From the NCBI GenBank assembly GCA_964648005.1, contig CAZYKR010000294.1, positions 1 to 5,014 of the forward strand: a DNA stretch of 5,014 nucleotides, written 5' to 3'. This DNA is from JAGQTE01 sp964648005. Lineage in GTDB: Bacteria; Actinomycetota; Acidimicrobiia; Acidimicrobiales; Acidimicrobilacustridaceae. Position numbers and translations under genes: made by a program. Below, piece after piece: positions 1 to 5,014 of this stretch (positions within the stretch are counted from its first letter, which is position 1; every line of letters begins with the position of its first letter). The notes beneath the pieces were generated by a model, which was not told the DNA's origin, made no database searches, and was given only the letters and a program-made list of their open reading frames with translations.

Positions 1-51
1 GCCACGCCGGGCACGATCCGCGTGGGCGACCCCGTCGAGCTCGTCGACTGA
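1..51 (+). CDS. C-terminal end of an upstream gene, probably a MOSC-domain protein (partial)
   Basis: Frame 1 is open from the window edge and reads ATPGTIRVGDPVELVD, then TGA. The pattern G-x-I-R-V-G-D-P-V-E-L-V at the very end of a protein is typical of MOSC (molybdenum cofactor sulfurase C-terminal) domains, where the last beta strand carries a conserved GD-x-V. Only 16 residues are visible, so the catalytic cysteine and the start cannot be checked and other beta-barrel families remain possible. It lies 28 bp before the DUF2237 gene on the same strand, so the two may be co-transcribed. The frame is well supported, the family only moderately. Confidence 0.5.
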   Translation, partial: ATPGTIRVGDPVELVD

Positions 52-79
52 GTGACGCAACGTCGCGCACGCCACACTG

Positions 80-493
80 GTGGCGATGGCACCCAGCGAC
101 GACCGCAACGTCCTCGGCGGCCCGCTCGAACCGTGCGGCACCGAACCGATGACCGGCTTCTACCGAGACGGCTGCTGCACCACCGGCCCCGAAGACCTCG
201 GCAGCCACACGATCTGCGCCGTGGTGAGCGCGGAATTCCTCGCCCACCAGCGATCCATCGGCAACGACCTGTCGACACCGATGCCCGAGTACCGCTTCCC
301 CGGCTTACGTCCCGGCGACCGCTGGTGCGTCACCGCCCGCAACTGGCTGCGGGCCCACGAGGACGGCGCGGCGGCACCGGTGGTGCTCGCCTCCACCCAC
401 GAGGCCGTGTTGGCCCTCGTGCCCCTCGACGTCCTGGAGCGCCACGCCGTCGACGTGCCCGGCGACTTGTCCGCCCTCGACGACCTGAGCTGA
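80..493 (+). CDS. DUF2237 family protein
   Basis: This 137-residue protein matches the DUF2237 family almost end to end: NVLGGPLEPC (residues 10-19), TGFYRDGCCTTGPEDLGSHT (25-44), a GNDLSTP block (61-67) and FPGLRPGDRWC (73-83), followed by a C-terminal APVVLASTHE-like segment. Conserved polar and sulfur residues include C19, D30, C32, C33, H43, C46, D63 and C83. The family is small, soluble and bacterial, and to my knowledge has no established biochemical function; the Cys/His pattern could suggest metal or redox chemistry, but that is inference. No signal peptide or membrane segment is seen. The start is uncertain: GTG at 80 gives the length listed, while ATG at 86 shortens it by two residues; neither has a strong Shine-Dalgarno. 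It uses one rare TTA leucine codon at 305-307. It follows the MOSC-like gene by 28 bp and converges on the coiled-coil gene. Confidence 0.9.
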   Translation: MAMAPSDDRNVLGGPLEPCGTEPMTGFYRDGCCTTGPEDLGSHTICAVVSAEFLAHQRSIGNDLSTPMPEYRFPGLRPGDRWCVTARNWLRAHEDGAAAPVVLASTHEAVLALVPLDVLERHAVDVPGDLSALDDLS

Positions 494-496
494 ACC

Positions 497-513
497 TGAC
501 CGACCCCCGGTCA
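497..513. terminator. Short hairpin between convergent genes, possible weak bidirectional terminator
   Basis: TGACCG (497-502) and CGGTCA (508-513) form a perfect 6-bp stem around the 5-base loop ACCCC. It fills the 17-bp gap between the DUF2237 stop and the stop codon of the opposing coiled-coil gene, and overlaps the latter. There is no T-tract on either side, so intrinsic termination would be weak or of the U-less type often predicted in actinobacteria. The position is suggestive, but the stem is short. Confidence 0.35.
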
Positions 514-966
514 CACGAGCCGTGCCGCCGCGAACGCCAGCGCCGCCACCGTCGCCGCCATCCCGGCGTTCGCTCCGATCAACGTGAGTGCCAAGGTGCG
601 CTGATCGCGCAGCGACGTCGCTTGCAGATCGGCGATGTCGGCCCCAAGATCAGTGCGCACAGCCGCCAACCCGTCGCGCAACTCCGTACGCAGCTCCGCC
701 ATCTCCCCGCGCAGCTCCGTACGCAGATCCGCCATCTCCGCGCGCATCTCCGAGCGCACCAAGGCGAAGTCCTGGGAGGTCGCCGTCTGCAGGTGCGCGA
801 AGTCCTGAGAGGTCGCCGCTTGCAGCTGCGCCAGATCGTGTTTGGTGGCCACGTCGGCCCACCCGACCGGAGGGAGGTGTTCCATGAGCGTCGTCGCCTG
901 CTCGGGTCCGATCGCCGCCTCGAGGGCGACGTACAGGTCGTGTCGGTCGTGCTCGGTGATCGCCAT
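511..966 (-). CDS. Small coiled-coil protein with C-terminal membrane anchor (hendecad repeats)
   Basis: The protein has 151 residues. An N-terminal region (1-47, MAITEHDRHDLY... with LPPVGWADVATKHDL at 31-45) is followed by a long helix (48-124) and a hydrophobic C-terminal segment (about 125-150) that should be one transmembrane helix. The helix is made of 11-residue units starting at L48, L59, V70, L81, L92, V103 and L114, most clearly LRTELRGEMAE (81-91). In the central units hydrophobics fall at positions 1, 5 and 9, a hendecad spacing that predicts an oligomeric, right-handed or nearly straight coiled coil. It resembles bacterial coiled-coil proteins annotated near DUF1640/CCDC90; function is unknown. 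The ATG at 966 was chosen because AGGAG (973-977 on the complement) lies 6 bases upstream and the conserved MAITEHD start fits; the reading frame extends further upstream, but that part looks non-coding. It is probably monocistronic, converging on DUF2237 and diverging from the SDR gene. Confidence 0.82.
   Translation of the reverse strand: MAITEHDRHDLYVALEAAIGPEQATTLMEHLPPVGWADVATKHDLAQLQAATSQDFAHLQTATSQDFALVRSEMRAEMADLRTELRGEMAELRTELRDGLAAVRTDLGADIADLQATSLRDQRTLALTLIGANAGMAATVAALAFAAARLV
682..747. repeat. 33-bp direct repeat pair inside the coiled-coil gene
   Basis: Two adjacent 33-bp units, 682-714 and 715-747, match at 30 of 33 positions; both begin CTCCGTACGCAG. They encode the near-identical 11-residue helical units around residues 74-95 of the coiled-coil protein. 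The nucleotide match suggests fairly recent unit duplication or homogenisation rather than protein-level selection alone. Confidence 0.8.
764..829. repeat. Second 33-bp direct repeat pair inside the coiled-coil gene
   Basis: Units 764-796 and 797-829 match at 29 of 33 positions; both begin GCGAAGTCCTG. They encode the two ATSQDFA-containing 11-residue units (about residues 47-68). They differ in sequence from the pair at 682-747, so at least two separate unit duplications are visible in one gene. Confidence 0.8.
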
Positions 967-1177
967 CTCCGGCTCCTGATCGTTGCGGTCAAGAGGGGAG
1001 GTACGCTCCCGATCCACCCATGCGGGTGTCGGACCAGCATAGATACCCCACCTGCATGTCGATTCGGATTCGGGCGCAGCGGTGCACCGGCGCAGCCGAC
1101 ACTGCCGATACCACCGCTCCGGTAGGTTCTCGCTCGACTCGTGCCGGGGGGCGCGGCGAGGACATCGAGGGGGTCCG
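967..1177. promoter_or_regulatory. Divergent intergenic region between coiled-coil and SDR genes
   Basis: This 211-bp gap should hold promoters for both flanking genes. On the minus strand TATCTATGCT (complement of 1036-1045) offers a -10-like hexamer (TATCTA or TATGCT), but no convincing -35 lies at the right distance. On the plus strand TAGGTT (about 1123-1128) is a possible -10 for the SDR gene, again without a clear -35. The SDR ribosome binding site GAGGGGG is at 1167-1173. I see no palindromic operator or riboswitch-like structure. Open frames crossing this region look like non-coding shadows. Confidence 0.35.
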
Positions 1178-2143
1178 ATGGAGCAGTTCGCGGGGAAGAT
1201 CGCGGTCGTCACCGGCGGCGGCACCGGCATGGGACGCGAGCTGTGCCGGCAGCTCACCGCCGAGGGCGCCAGCGTCGCCATGTGCGACGTCTCCGAGACC
1301 GATATGGCCGAGACCGCAGCGCTGTGCGTCGAGGGCGCGCCGGAGACGGTGCGCATCGTCACCTTCGTCGCCGACGTGTCCGACGAAGCCCAGGTCCTCG
1401 CCTTCCGCGACGCCGTGGCCGCCGAGCTCGGCACCGATCACATCGACCTGCTGTTCAACAACGCCGGCATCGGCGGCGGCGCCAGCATGATCGCGTCGCC
1501 GCGCGACGAGTGGGAGCGCGTCTTCGCCGTCGACTGGTGGGGGGTCTACTACGGCGTCCGAGCCTTCCTGCCGCTGCTGCTCGCCTCCGAGGAAGGTCAC
1601 GTCATCAACACGTCGAGCGTCAACGGCTTCCACGCCGCCCTCGGTCTCAACGGCGCGCACACCGCCTACAGCTCGGCGAAGTTCGCCGTGAAGGGGTTCA
1701 CCGAGGCGCTGGTCACCGACTTCCGCGTCAACGCACCGCACCTGCACGCCCACGTCGTTATGCCGGGCCACATCGGCACGTCGATCGTCACCAACACCAA
1801 CAAGGTGCTCTCGAGCGGCATGTCCGCCGAGGCGCAGGCGGCCCGCCGGAGAGAGATGGTGTCCTCGGCAGGGTTCGACGCGTCGCAGACCTCCGACGAG
1901 GAGATCGAGAACCTGATGGCGATGTTCGGCGAGGGGTTCAAGATGATGGCGCCGACGACGGCAGCCGATGCCGCCACCACCATCCTCGACGGCGTGCGGG
2001 CCAACCGCTGGCGGATCCTCGTCGGCGCCGACGCCGAAGCGCTCGACGCCGCCGTGCGCGCCACGCCCGAGGAGGCGTACGAGCCGACGTTCTGGCCCCG
2101 CCTCCAGGAGCAGGGCCACTTCGTCGGCGGCGGACAGCGCTAG
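1178..2143 (+). CDS. SDR family NAD(P)-dependent oxidoreductase
   Basis: This 321-residue protein is a classical-type short-chain dehydrogenase/reductase, which oxidises an alcohol or reduces a carbonyl using a nicotinamide cofactor; the substrate cannot be told. The Rossmann signature is TGGGTGMG (12-19), with acidic D37 after beta-2 favouring NAD(H) over NADP(H), D66 in ADVSD, NNAG at 94-97, catalytic S147 in NTSSVNG, and Y164-x3-K168 in AYSSAKFAVKG. MPGHIGTS (195-202) is the usual PG motif after beta-6. The helix-4 position that normally carries the tetrad Asn (v-N-l-x-G-v) is Asp119 in VDWWGVYYG. At 321 residues it is longer than the usual 250: about 60-70 C-terminal residues follow the core, containing NRWRILVGADAEA and ending in FWPRLQEQGHF, as in some longer actinobacterial SDRs. 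The ATG at 1178 was chosen for its GAGGGGG site (1167-1173) and because MEQFAGKIAVVTGG is a normal SDR start. Its stop lies 6 bp from that of the opposing FAD oxidase. Confidence 0.93.
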   Translation: MEQFAGKIAVVTGGGTGMGRELCRQLTAEGASVAMCDVSETDMAETAALCVEGAPETVRIVTFVADVSDEAQVLAFRDAVAAELGTDHIDLLFNNAGIGGGASMIASPRDEWERVFAVDWWGVYYGVRAFLPLLLASEEGHVINTSSVNGFHAALGLNGAHTAYSSAKFAVKGFTEALVTDFRVNAPHLHAHVVMPGHIGTSIVTNTNKVLSSGMSAEAQAARRREMVSSAGFDASQTSDEEIENLMAMFGEGFKMMAPTTAADAATTILDGVRANRWRILVGADAEALDAAVRATPEEAYEPTFWPRLQEQGHFVGGGQR

Positions 2144-2149
2144 CTCAGC

Positions 2150-3529
2150 TCACACCCACTTGCCCGGGTTCAAGATGTGCTCGGGGTCGAGCGCGTCCTT
2201 GATGCGCCGGGTCAGATCCAGCACGTCGTCACCGAGCTGCGCCCGCAGGTGACGAGCCTTGAGCACCCCGATGCCGTGCTCGCCGGTGACCGTCCCGCCC
2301 AGGGCAAGCGCCGCCGCCATCACCTCGTCGAAGGCCGTGGCGGCGCGCGCCGTGGCGTCCGGGTCGGCGGCGTCGTAGGTAACCAGCGGGTGGAAGTTGC
2401 CGTCGCCGGCGTGGCCGATCACGGGGATGGCGGTGTCGTGCGCTGCGGCGATGCGCTCCACCGCAGCCAGCAGGTCGGGGATGCGCGGCACCGGCACGCC
2501 GACGTCCTCGATCAGCACGGTGCCGAGCCGTTCGACGGCGGGGATGGCCATGCGGCGCGCCCCCATCAGCAGCTCGCCTTCGTCGACGTCGTCGGTGCAC
2601 GCCACGTAGTCGGCTCCCTCGGCCTCGCAGGCGGTGACGACGGCGTCGGCCTCGTCGGCGACGCCGTCGGTGCGGGCCAGCAGCAGCGCGGCGGTGTCGG
2701 TGTCGAGCCCCATCGGCCGCAACCGCTCGACAGCGGCGAGGGCGGCGCGGTCCATCAGCTCGAGCGCCGCGGGCCGCATCGCCGCCACGATGCGGGTGAC
2801 CGCCCGGCCGGCGGCGACGACGTCGTCGAAGGTCGCCACGACCGTCGATGCCGGCGGCGGTGCAGGGCGAAGGCGCAGCGTGCCCTCCGTGATGATGCCG
2901 AGCGTGCCCTCCGAGCCCACGAAGAGCCGCTTCAGGTCGTAGCCGGCGACGTCTTTGATCGTGCGTCCACCCAGGCGCACGGCCGAGCCGTCGGCGAGCA
3001 CCACCTCCAGGCCGAGCACGTAGTCGGTGGTCACCCCGTACTTCACGCAGCACAGGCCCCCGGCGTTGGTCGCCAGGTTGCCGCCGATGGAGCAGATCTC
3101 GAACGACGACGGGTCCGGCGGGTACCACAGCCCGTGCGCGGCAGCCGCCTCCTTGACCTCGACGTTGCGCAGGCCCGGCCCGACGACGGCCACCATCGCC
3201 GCCGGGTCGATCTCGATGGCGCGCAGCTGCTCGGTCGACAACACGATGCACCCATCGATGGCGCTCGACCCCCCGGAGAGCCCGGTGCCGAGGCCCCGAG
3301 GCACCACCGGGACGCCGAGCCGGGAGGCGACGCGCAGGGTCGCCTGGACATCCGCCGTGCTGCGGGCGCGCACGAGCGCCGCCGGCGTTCCCGGGACGAC
3401 CGGCGTGGCGCGGTCGGCTCGGTAGGCGTCGACGATGTCGGCGTCGACGACGACCGGCCCCTCGCCGAACTCGGCGAGCAGCGCATGCTGGACCTCGGTG
3501 GCGTCGTGAACTCGGTGCATCGGTCTCAT
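2150..3529 (-). CDS. FAD-linked oxidase, GlcD / D-2-hydroxyacid dehydrogenase type
   Basis: This 459-residue flavoprotein belongs to the VAO-type family with FAD_binding_4 and FAD-oxidase_C domains, as in GlcD, D-lactate and D-2-hydroxyglutarate dehydrogenases. It should oxidise a D-2-hydroxyacid to the 2-oxoacid; the exact substrate is undetermined. FAD-binding motifs are PRGLGTGLSGGS (77-88), PPDPSS (137-142), SIGGNLATNAGG (147-158), CCVKYGVTTDYVLG (160-173) and KDVAGYDLKRLFVGSEGTLG (192-211). The C-terminal domain has IGHAGDGNFHP (371-381) and GTVTGEHGIG (412-421); H373, H380 and E417 match the metal-ligand pattern H-x6-H...E of D-2-hydroxyglutarate dehydrogenases. It ends in DPEHILNPGK, as usual. 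Length is normal for stand-alone actinobacterial members (near 455), shorter than E. coli GlcD. No glcE or glcF partner is adjacent, so it may act with another electron acceptor. The start is ambiguous: ATG at 3529 has AGG immediately against it, while ATG at 3520 (three residues shorter) has AGGA 8 bases upstream and is the better-supported alternative. Confidence 0.92.
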   Translation of the reverse strand: MRPMHRVHDATEVQHALLAEFGEGPVVVDADIVDAYRADRATPVVPGTPAALVRARSTADVQATLRVASRLGVPVVPRGLGTGLSGGSSAIDGCIVLSTEQLRAIEIDPAAMVAVVGPGLRNVEVKEAAAAHGLWYPPDPSSFEICSIGGNLATNAGGLCCVKYGVTTDYVLGLEVVLADGSAVRLGGRTIKDVAGYDLKRLFVGSEGTLGIITEGTLRLRPAPPPASTVVATFDDVVAAGRAVTRIVAAMRPAALELMDRAALAAVERLRPMGLDTDTAALLLARTDGVADEADAVVTACEAEGADYVACTDDVDEGELLMGARRMAIPAVERLGTVLIEDVGVPVPRIPDLLAAVERIAAAHDTAIPVIGHAGDGNFHPLVTYDAADPDATARAATAFDEVMAAALALGGTVTGEHGIGVLKARHLRAQLGDDVLDLTRRIKDALDPEHILNPGKWV

Positions 3530-3579
3530 CCTGACGCTCGGGCGCGTAACGCGGCGACATCTGCAGTGGCGCGAAAGAC

Positions 3580-3592
3580 TGATGTCACATCA
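3580..3592. promoter_or_regulatory. 13-bp palindrome, candidate operator
   Basis: TGATGT-C-ACATCA is a perfect palindrome around one central base in the divergent region, 51 bp before the FAD oxidase start and 8 bp upstream of the -35 of the HNH gene. The inner GT-C-AC spacing resembles operators of FadR-subfamily GntR regulators, which often control 2-hydroxyacid oxidase genes, but no regulator gene is in the window. It is a single short site and could be chance. Confidence 0.3.
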
Positions 3593-3600
3593 CCAAAGGG

Positions 3601-3629
3601 TTGACCTGACGCGCGGGTCGTCGTAGCTT
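3601..3629 (+). promoter_or_regulatory. Sigma-70-type promoter of the HNH gene
   Basis: The -35 hexamer TTGACC (3601-3606) and -10 hexamer TAGCTT (3624-3629) are separated by exactly 17 bp. The predicted transcription start is about 3636, leaving a leader of about 45 bases with AAAGGAG before the HNH start codon. Both hexamers keep the most conserved promoter positions, and the spacing is ideal. Confidence 0.6.
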
Positions 3630-3633
3630 GCTA

Positions 3634-3649
3634 TCGAACAGTTGTTCGT
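3634..3649. promoter_or_regulatory. LexA-binding site (SOS box)
   Basis: TCGAACAGTTGTTCGT contains GAAC-N4-GTTC, the core of the Gram-positive/actinobacterial SOS box, and matches the extended form TCGAAC-N4-GTTCGA at 11 of 12 defined positions. It begins 4 bases after the -10 hexamer and covers the predicted transcription start, so bound LexA would block the HNH promoter until DNA damage triggers LexA cleavage. Placement and sequence agree; binding itself is inferred. Confidence 0.8.
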
Positions 3650-3680
3650 TTCTTGACCCTCTCGTTCGAAAGGAGCATCC

Positions 3681-4970
3681 ATGGCCGACCTCGCTGCGGT
3701 GCTCGTCGAGTGTCGCGAACGACTCACCGCATCCCTCGCCGATTGCTGCGCGGATGACCTCGCTCCTGACGAGGCCGACGAGCTCCTCCGGGAGGCCATC
3801 GCCGTCGAGCAGCTCGGTCACGCCGCGGTGCTTGCCCTGGTGCGACGTGCCATGGTGGGCGAGCCCTGGCGCCGGGCCGGCGATCGCTCCGCTCGCCACC
3901 ACGTCGCCCGGCGGTGCGGCATCTCGGTCTTCCGGGCCACGCAGGTGCTCGAGACCGCCGCACAGCTCGACGACCTCCACGAGGTCGCCGCTGCGGTCCG
4001 CTCCGGTGCCCTGTCCTCCAAGGTCACCCAGCTGGCGGCGGCGACGGCGACGCTTGCGCCCGACCGCCAGGCCGACATCCTCCAGTCGGCGCGTTCGGAG
4101 CCCTGGGTGGCGTTCAAACTCGCCTGCGACCGCATCTGCGTCGCCGCCGACACGCGATCCGATGCCGAACGCCACGATGCCGCACGGCGCGCCCGCCGCT
4201 GCACCGCCCGCACGACGCCCGACGGGATGTTCGAGCTCACCTGGTCCGACGCCACGACCGCTGGCGCCGAGCTGTGGGCGCTGCTGCAGCCGTTCATCGA
4301 TCGCCGGTACCAGACCCTCCGCCAGGAACGTCCCGACGACGGTGATCGACCGAGCCCCGAGGCCATCGTCGCCGACGCCCTGCTCGACATGGCGCGAGCA
4401 GCCTCGGCCGTTCCCGAAGGCCGAGAACGCCCCGGCGCGCCGTCACCACCGGCGACGGGTGCGAAGGCCAAGGTCATCGTGCACATCGACTACCGCGCCT
4501 GGCTCCACGGCACCGTCACCGGCGACGAACGGTGCGAGATCGAGGGGCTCGGCCCCATCCCCGTGGCAGCGGTCCGCGACCTCGTCGATGACGCCTTCGT
4601 CGCCGCCGTGGTGCGCGACGGCACTGACATCCGCCAGGTGGTGCACCTCGGGCGTCAACCCACCGCACTCCAGCGCACCTACCTCCAGGCCCGCTACCCC
4701 ACCTGTGCGGTGACGGGGTGCCCCAACACCGTGCAGCTCGAGATCGATCACACCGTCGAGTGGGCCGAGACGCATCACACCACGGTCACCGAGCTGTGTC
4801 GCCTCTGCGGGCATCACCAGGACCTCAAGACCTTTCACGGCTACACGCTGCGCACCGATCCCGACGGCACCACCGCCATGCTGCCTCCCGAACACCCCCC
4901 GGCGGGACGACGAGCCGATCGCCAAGCCAAGGCCCGTCGCCAACGCCAGGAGCACCGCGATGCCTCGTGA
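3681..4970 (+). CDS. DUF222 / HNH endonuclease-family protein (13E12 repeat type)
   Basis: This 429-residue protein has the DUF222 region over roughly residues 30-300, all helical and Ala/Arg-rich, and a C-terminal HNH domain. The HNH part has the first zinc pair C342-x4-C347, the IDH motif with D356-H357, then TELCRLCGHHQDLKT (370-384) with C373, C376, H378 and H379, and a basic tail (RRADRQAKARRQRQ). Family members occur in many copies in actinobacteria, including the REP13E12 proteins of Mycobacterium tuberculosis; the target is unknown, but HNH domains usually nick or cut DNA. By eye, the N of H-N-H is Glu371 and the last His (position +4 after C376) is Gln380, so activity may be changed or lost. 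The frame is intact. AAAGGAG (3669-3675) lies 5 bases before ATG 3681, fixing the start. Regulation by LexA is predicted from the SOS box upstream. No mobile-element ends or partner nuclease genes are seen nearby. Confidence 0.92.
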   Translation: MADLAAVLVECRERLTASLADCCADDLAPDEADELLREAIAVEQLGHAAVLALVRRAMVGEPWRRAGDRSARHHVARRCGISVFRATQVLETAAQLDDLHEVAAAVRSGALSSKVTQLAAATATLAPDRQADILQSARSEPWVAFKLACDRICVAADTRSDAERHDAARRARRCTARTTPDGMFELTWSDATTAGAELWALLQPFIDRRYQTLRQERPDDGDRPSPEAIVADALLDMARAASAVPEGRERPGAPSPPATGAKAKVIVHIDYRAWLHGTVTGDERCEIEGLGPIPVAAVRDLVDDAFVAAVVRDGTDIRQVVHLGRQPTALQRTYLQARYPTCAVTGCPNTVQLEIDHTVEWAETHHTTVTELCRLCGHHQDLKTFHGYTLRTDPDGTTAMLPPEHPPAGRRADRQAKARRQRQEHRDAS

Positions 4971-4988
4971 GGCCACTCGCGGTGCTCC
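4949..4988 (+). terminator. Strong hairpin at the end of the HNH gene
   Basis: GGAGCACCGCGA (4949-4960) pairs perfectly with TCGCGGTGCTCC (4977-4988), a 12-bp GC-rich stem. Inside its loop, GCCT (4962-4965) and AGGC (4970-4973) pair to form an inner 4-bp stem capped by CGTG. The structure overlaps the last codons and the TGA (4968-4970). No long T-tract follows, only CCTT at 4997-5000, so it would be a U-poor terminator or an mRNA-stabilising 3' structure. Confidence 0.6.
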
Positions 4989-4998
4989 ACAGCGATCC

Positions 4999-5004
4999 TT
5001 GACA
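4999..5004 (+). promoter_or_regulatory. Possible -35 element at the window edge
   Basis: TTGACA is a perfect sigma-70 -35 hexamer, 10 bp after the terminator hairpin. The matching -10 would fall beyond the end of the window, so this is only a candidate for the promoter of the next gene. Confidence 0.25.
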
Positions 5005-5014
5005 ACTGAACAGC

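Noticed and set aside
682..829. 33-bp repeats as a CRISPR or satellite array
   Set aside because: Units are adjacent without unique spacers, stay in frame and encode the hendecad helix, so they are protein-coding repeats.
52..1125. Long plus-strand open frame (357 residues) across DUF2237 and the coiled-coil gene
   Set aside because: It is Arg/Pro-rich without motifs and overlaps two well-supported genes in other frames.
967..1434. N-terminal extension of the coiled-coil protein to an ATG at 1434
   Set aside because: The extra 156 residues overlap the SDR gene antisense and look non-coding, whereas the ATG at 966 has a good AGGAG site and a conserved-looking start.
989..2119. Minus-strand open frame (376 residues) antisense to the SDR gene
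   Set aside because: It mirrors the SDR codons, shows no family resemblance and runs through the divergent intergenic region.
2177..3604. Long plus-strand open frame (475 residues) antisense to the FAD oxidase
   Set aside because: Its translation is His/Arg/Gly/Val-rich low-complexity sequence with no domain; the opposite strand encodes a clear full-length FAD oxidase. It is a high-GC shadow frame.
3664..3670. GTTCGAA as a second LexA half-site near the HNH ribosome binding site
   Set aside because: Only one half matches and no GAAC partner lies at the right spacing; it is probably chance next to the Shine-Dalgarno.
3681..4970. HNH gene as part of a mobile intron, homing element or restriction system
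   Set aside because: No reverse transcriptase, intron boundary, terminal repeats, target duplication or methyltransferase is seen in the window; mobility would be guesswork.

Overview
The window is high-GC, densely packed DNA. Its G/C-rich third codon positions, long non-coding shadow frames and gene families (DUF222/HNH, DUF2237, MOSC, a hendecad coiled-coil protein beginning MAITEHD) fit an actinobacterium. Acidimicrobiia is my best guess, but that is inference. It holds five complete genes and the last codons of a sixth. No RNA gene, CRISPR array, integrase or transposase is visible, and no gene-free stretch exceeds about 210 bases.

Layout. Positions 1-51 (+) are the end of a gene whose last residues look like a MOSC-domain C-terminus. 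80-493 (+) is a DUF2237 protein. 511-966 (-) converges on it and encodes a small coiled-coil protein with a C-terminal membrane anchor; a short hairpin lies in the 17-bp gap. A 211-bp divergent intergenic region separates this gene from an SDR oxidoreductase at 1178-2143 (+). That gene converges, with only 6 bp between stop codons, on a GlcD-type FAD-linked oxidase at 2150-3529 (-). A 151-bp divergent region (3530-3680) carries the regulatory sites. The last gene is a DUF222/HNH nuclease-family protein at 3681-4970 (+), ending in a 12-bp-stem hairpin that overlaps its stop codon.

How it fits together. Most of the window is ordinary chromosomal metabolism (SDR, FAD oxidase) and conserved small proteins, with no sign that the genes form one pathway. 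The most informative signal is upstream of the HNH gene: a near-perfect actinobacterial LexA/SOS box, TCGAAC-AGTT-GTTCGT, lies across the predicted start of transcription of a TTGACC-17-TAGCTT promoter. This predicts a DNA-damage-inducible HNH protein. By eye, the HNH motif of that protein has lost its middle Asn (now Glu371) and its last His (now Gln380), so its activity may be altered. The coiled-coil gene is also notable for regular 11-residue (33-bp) repeats.
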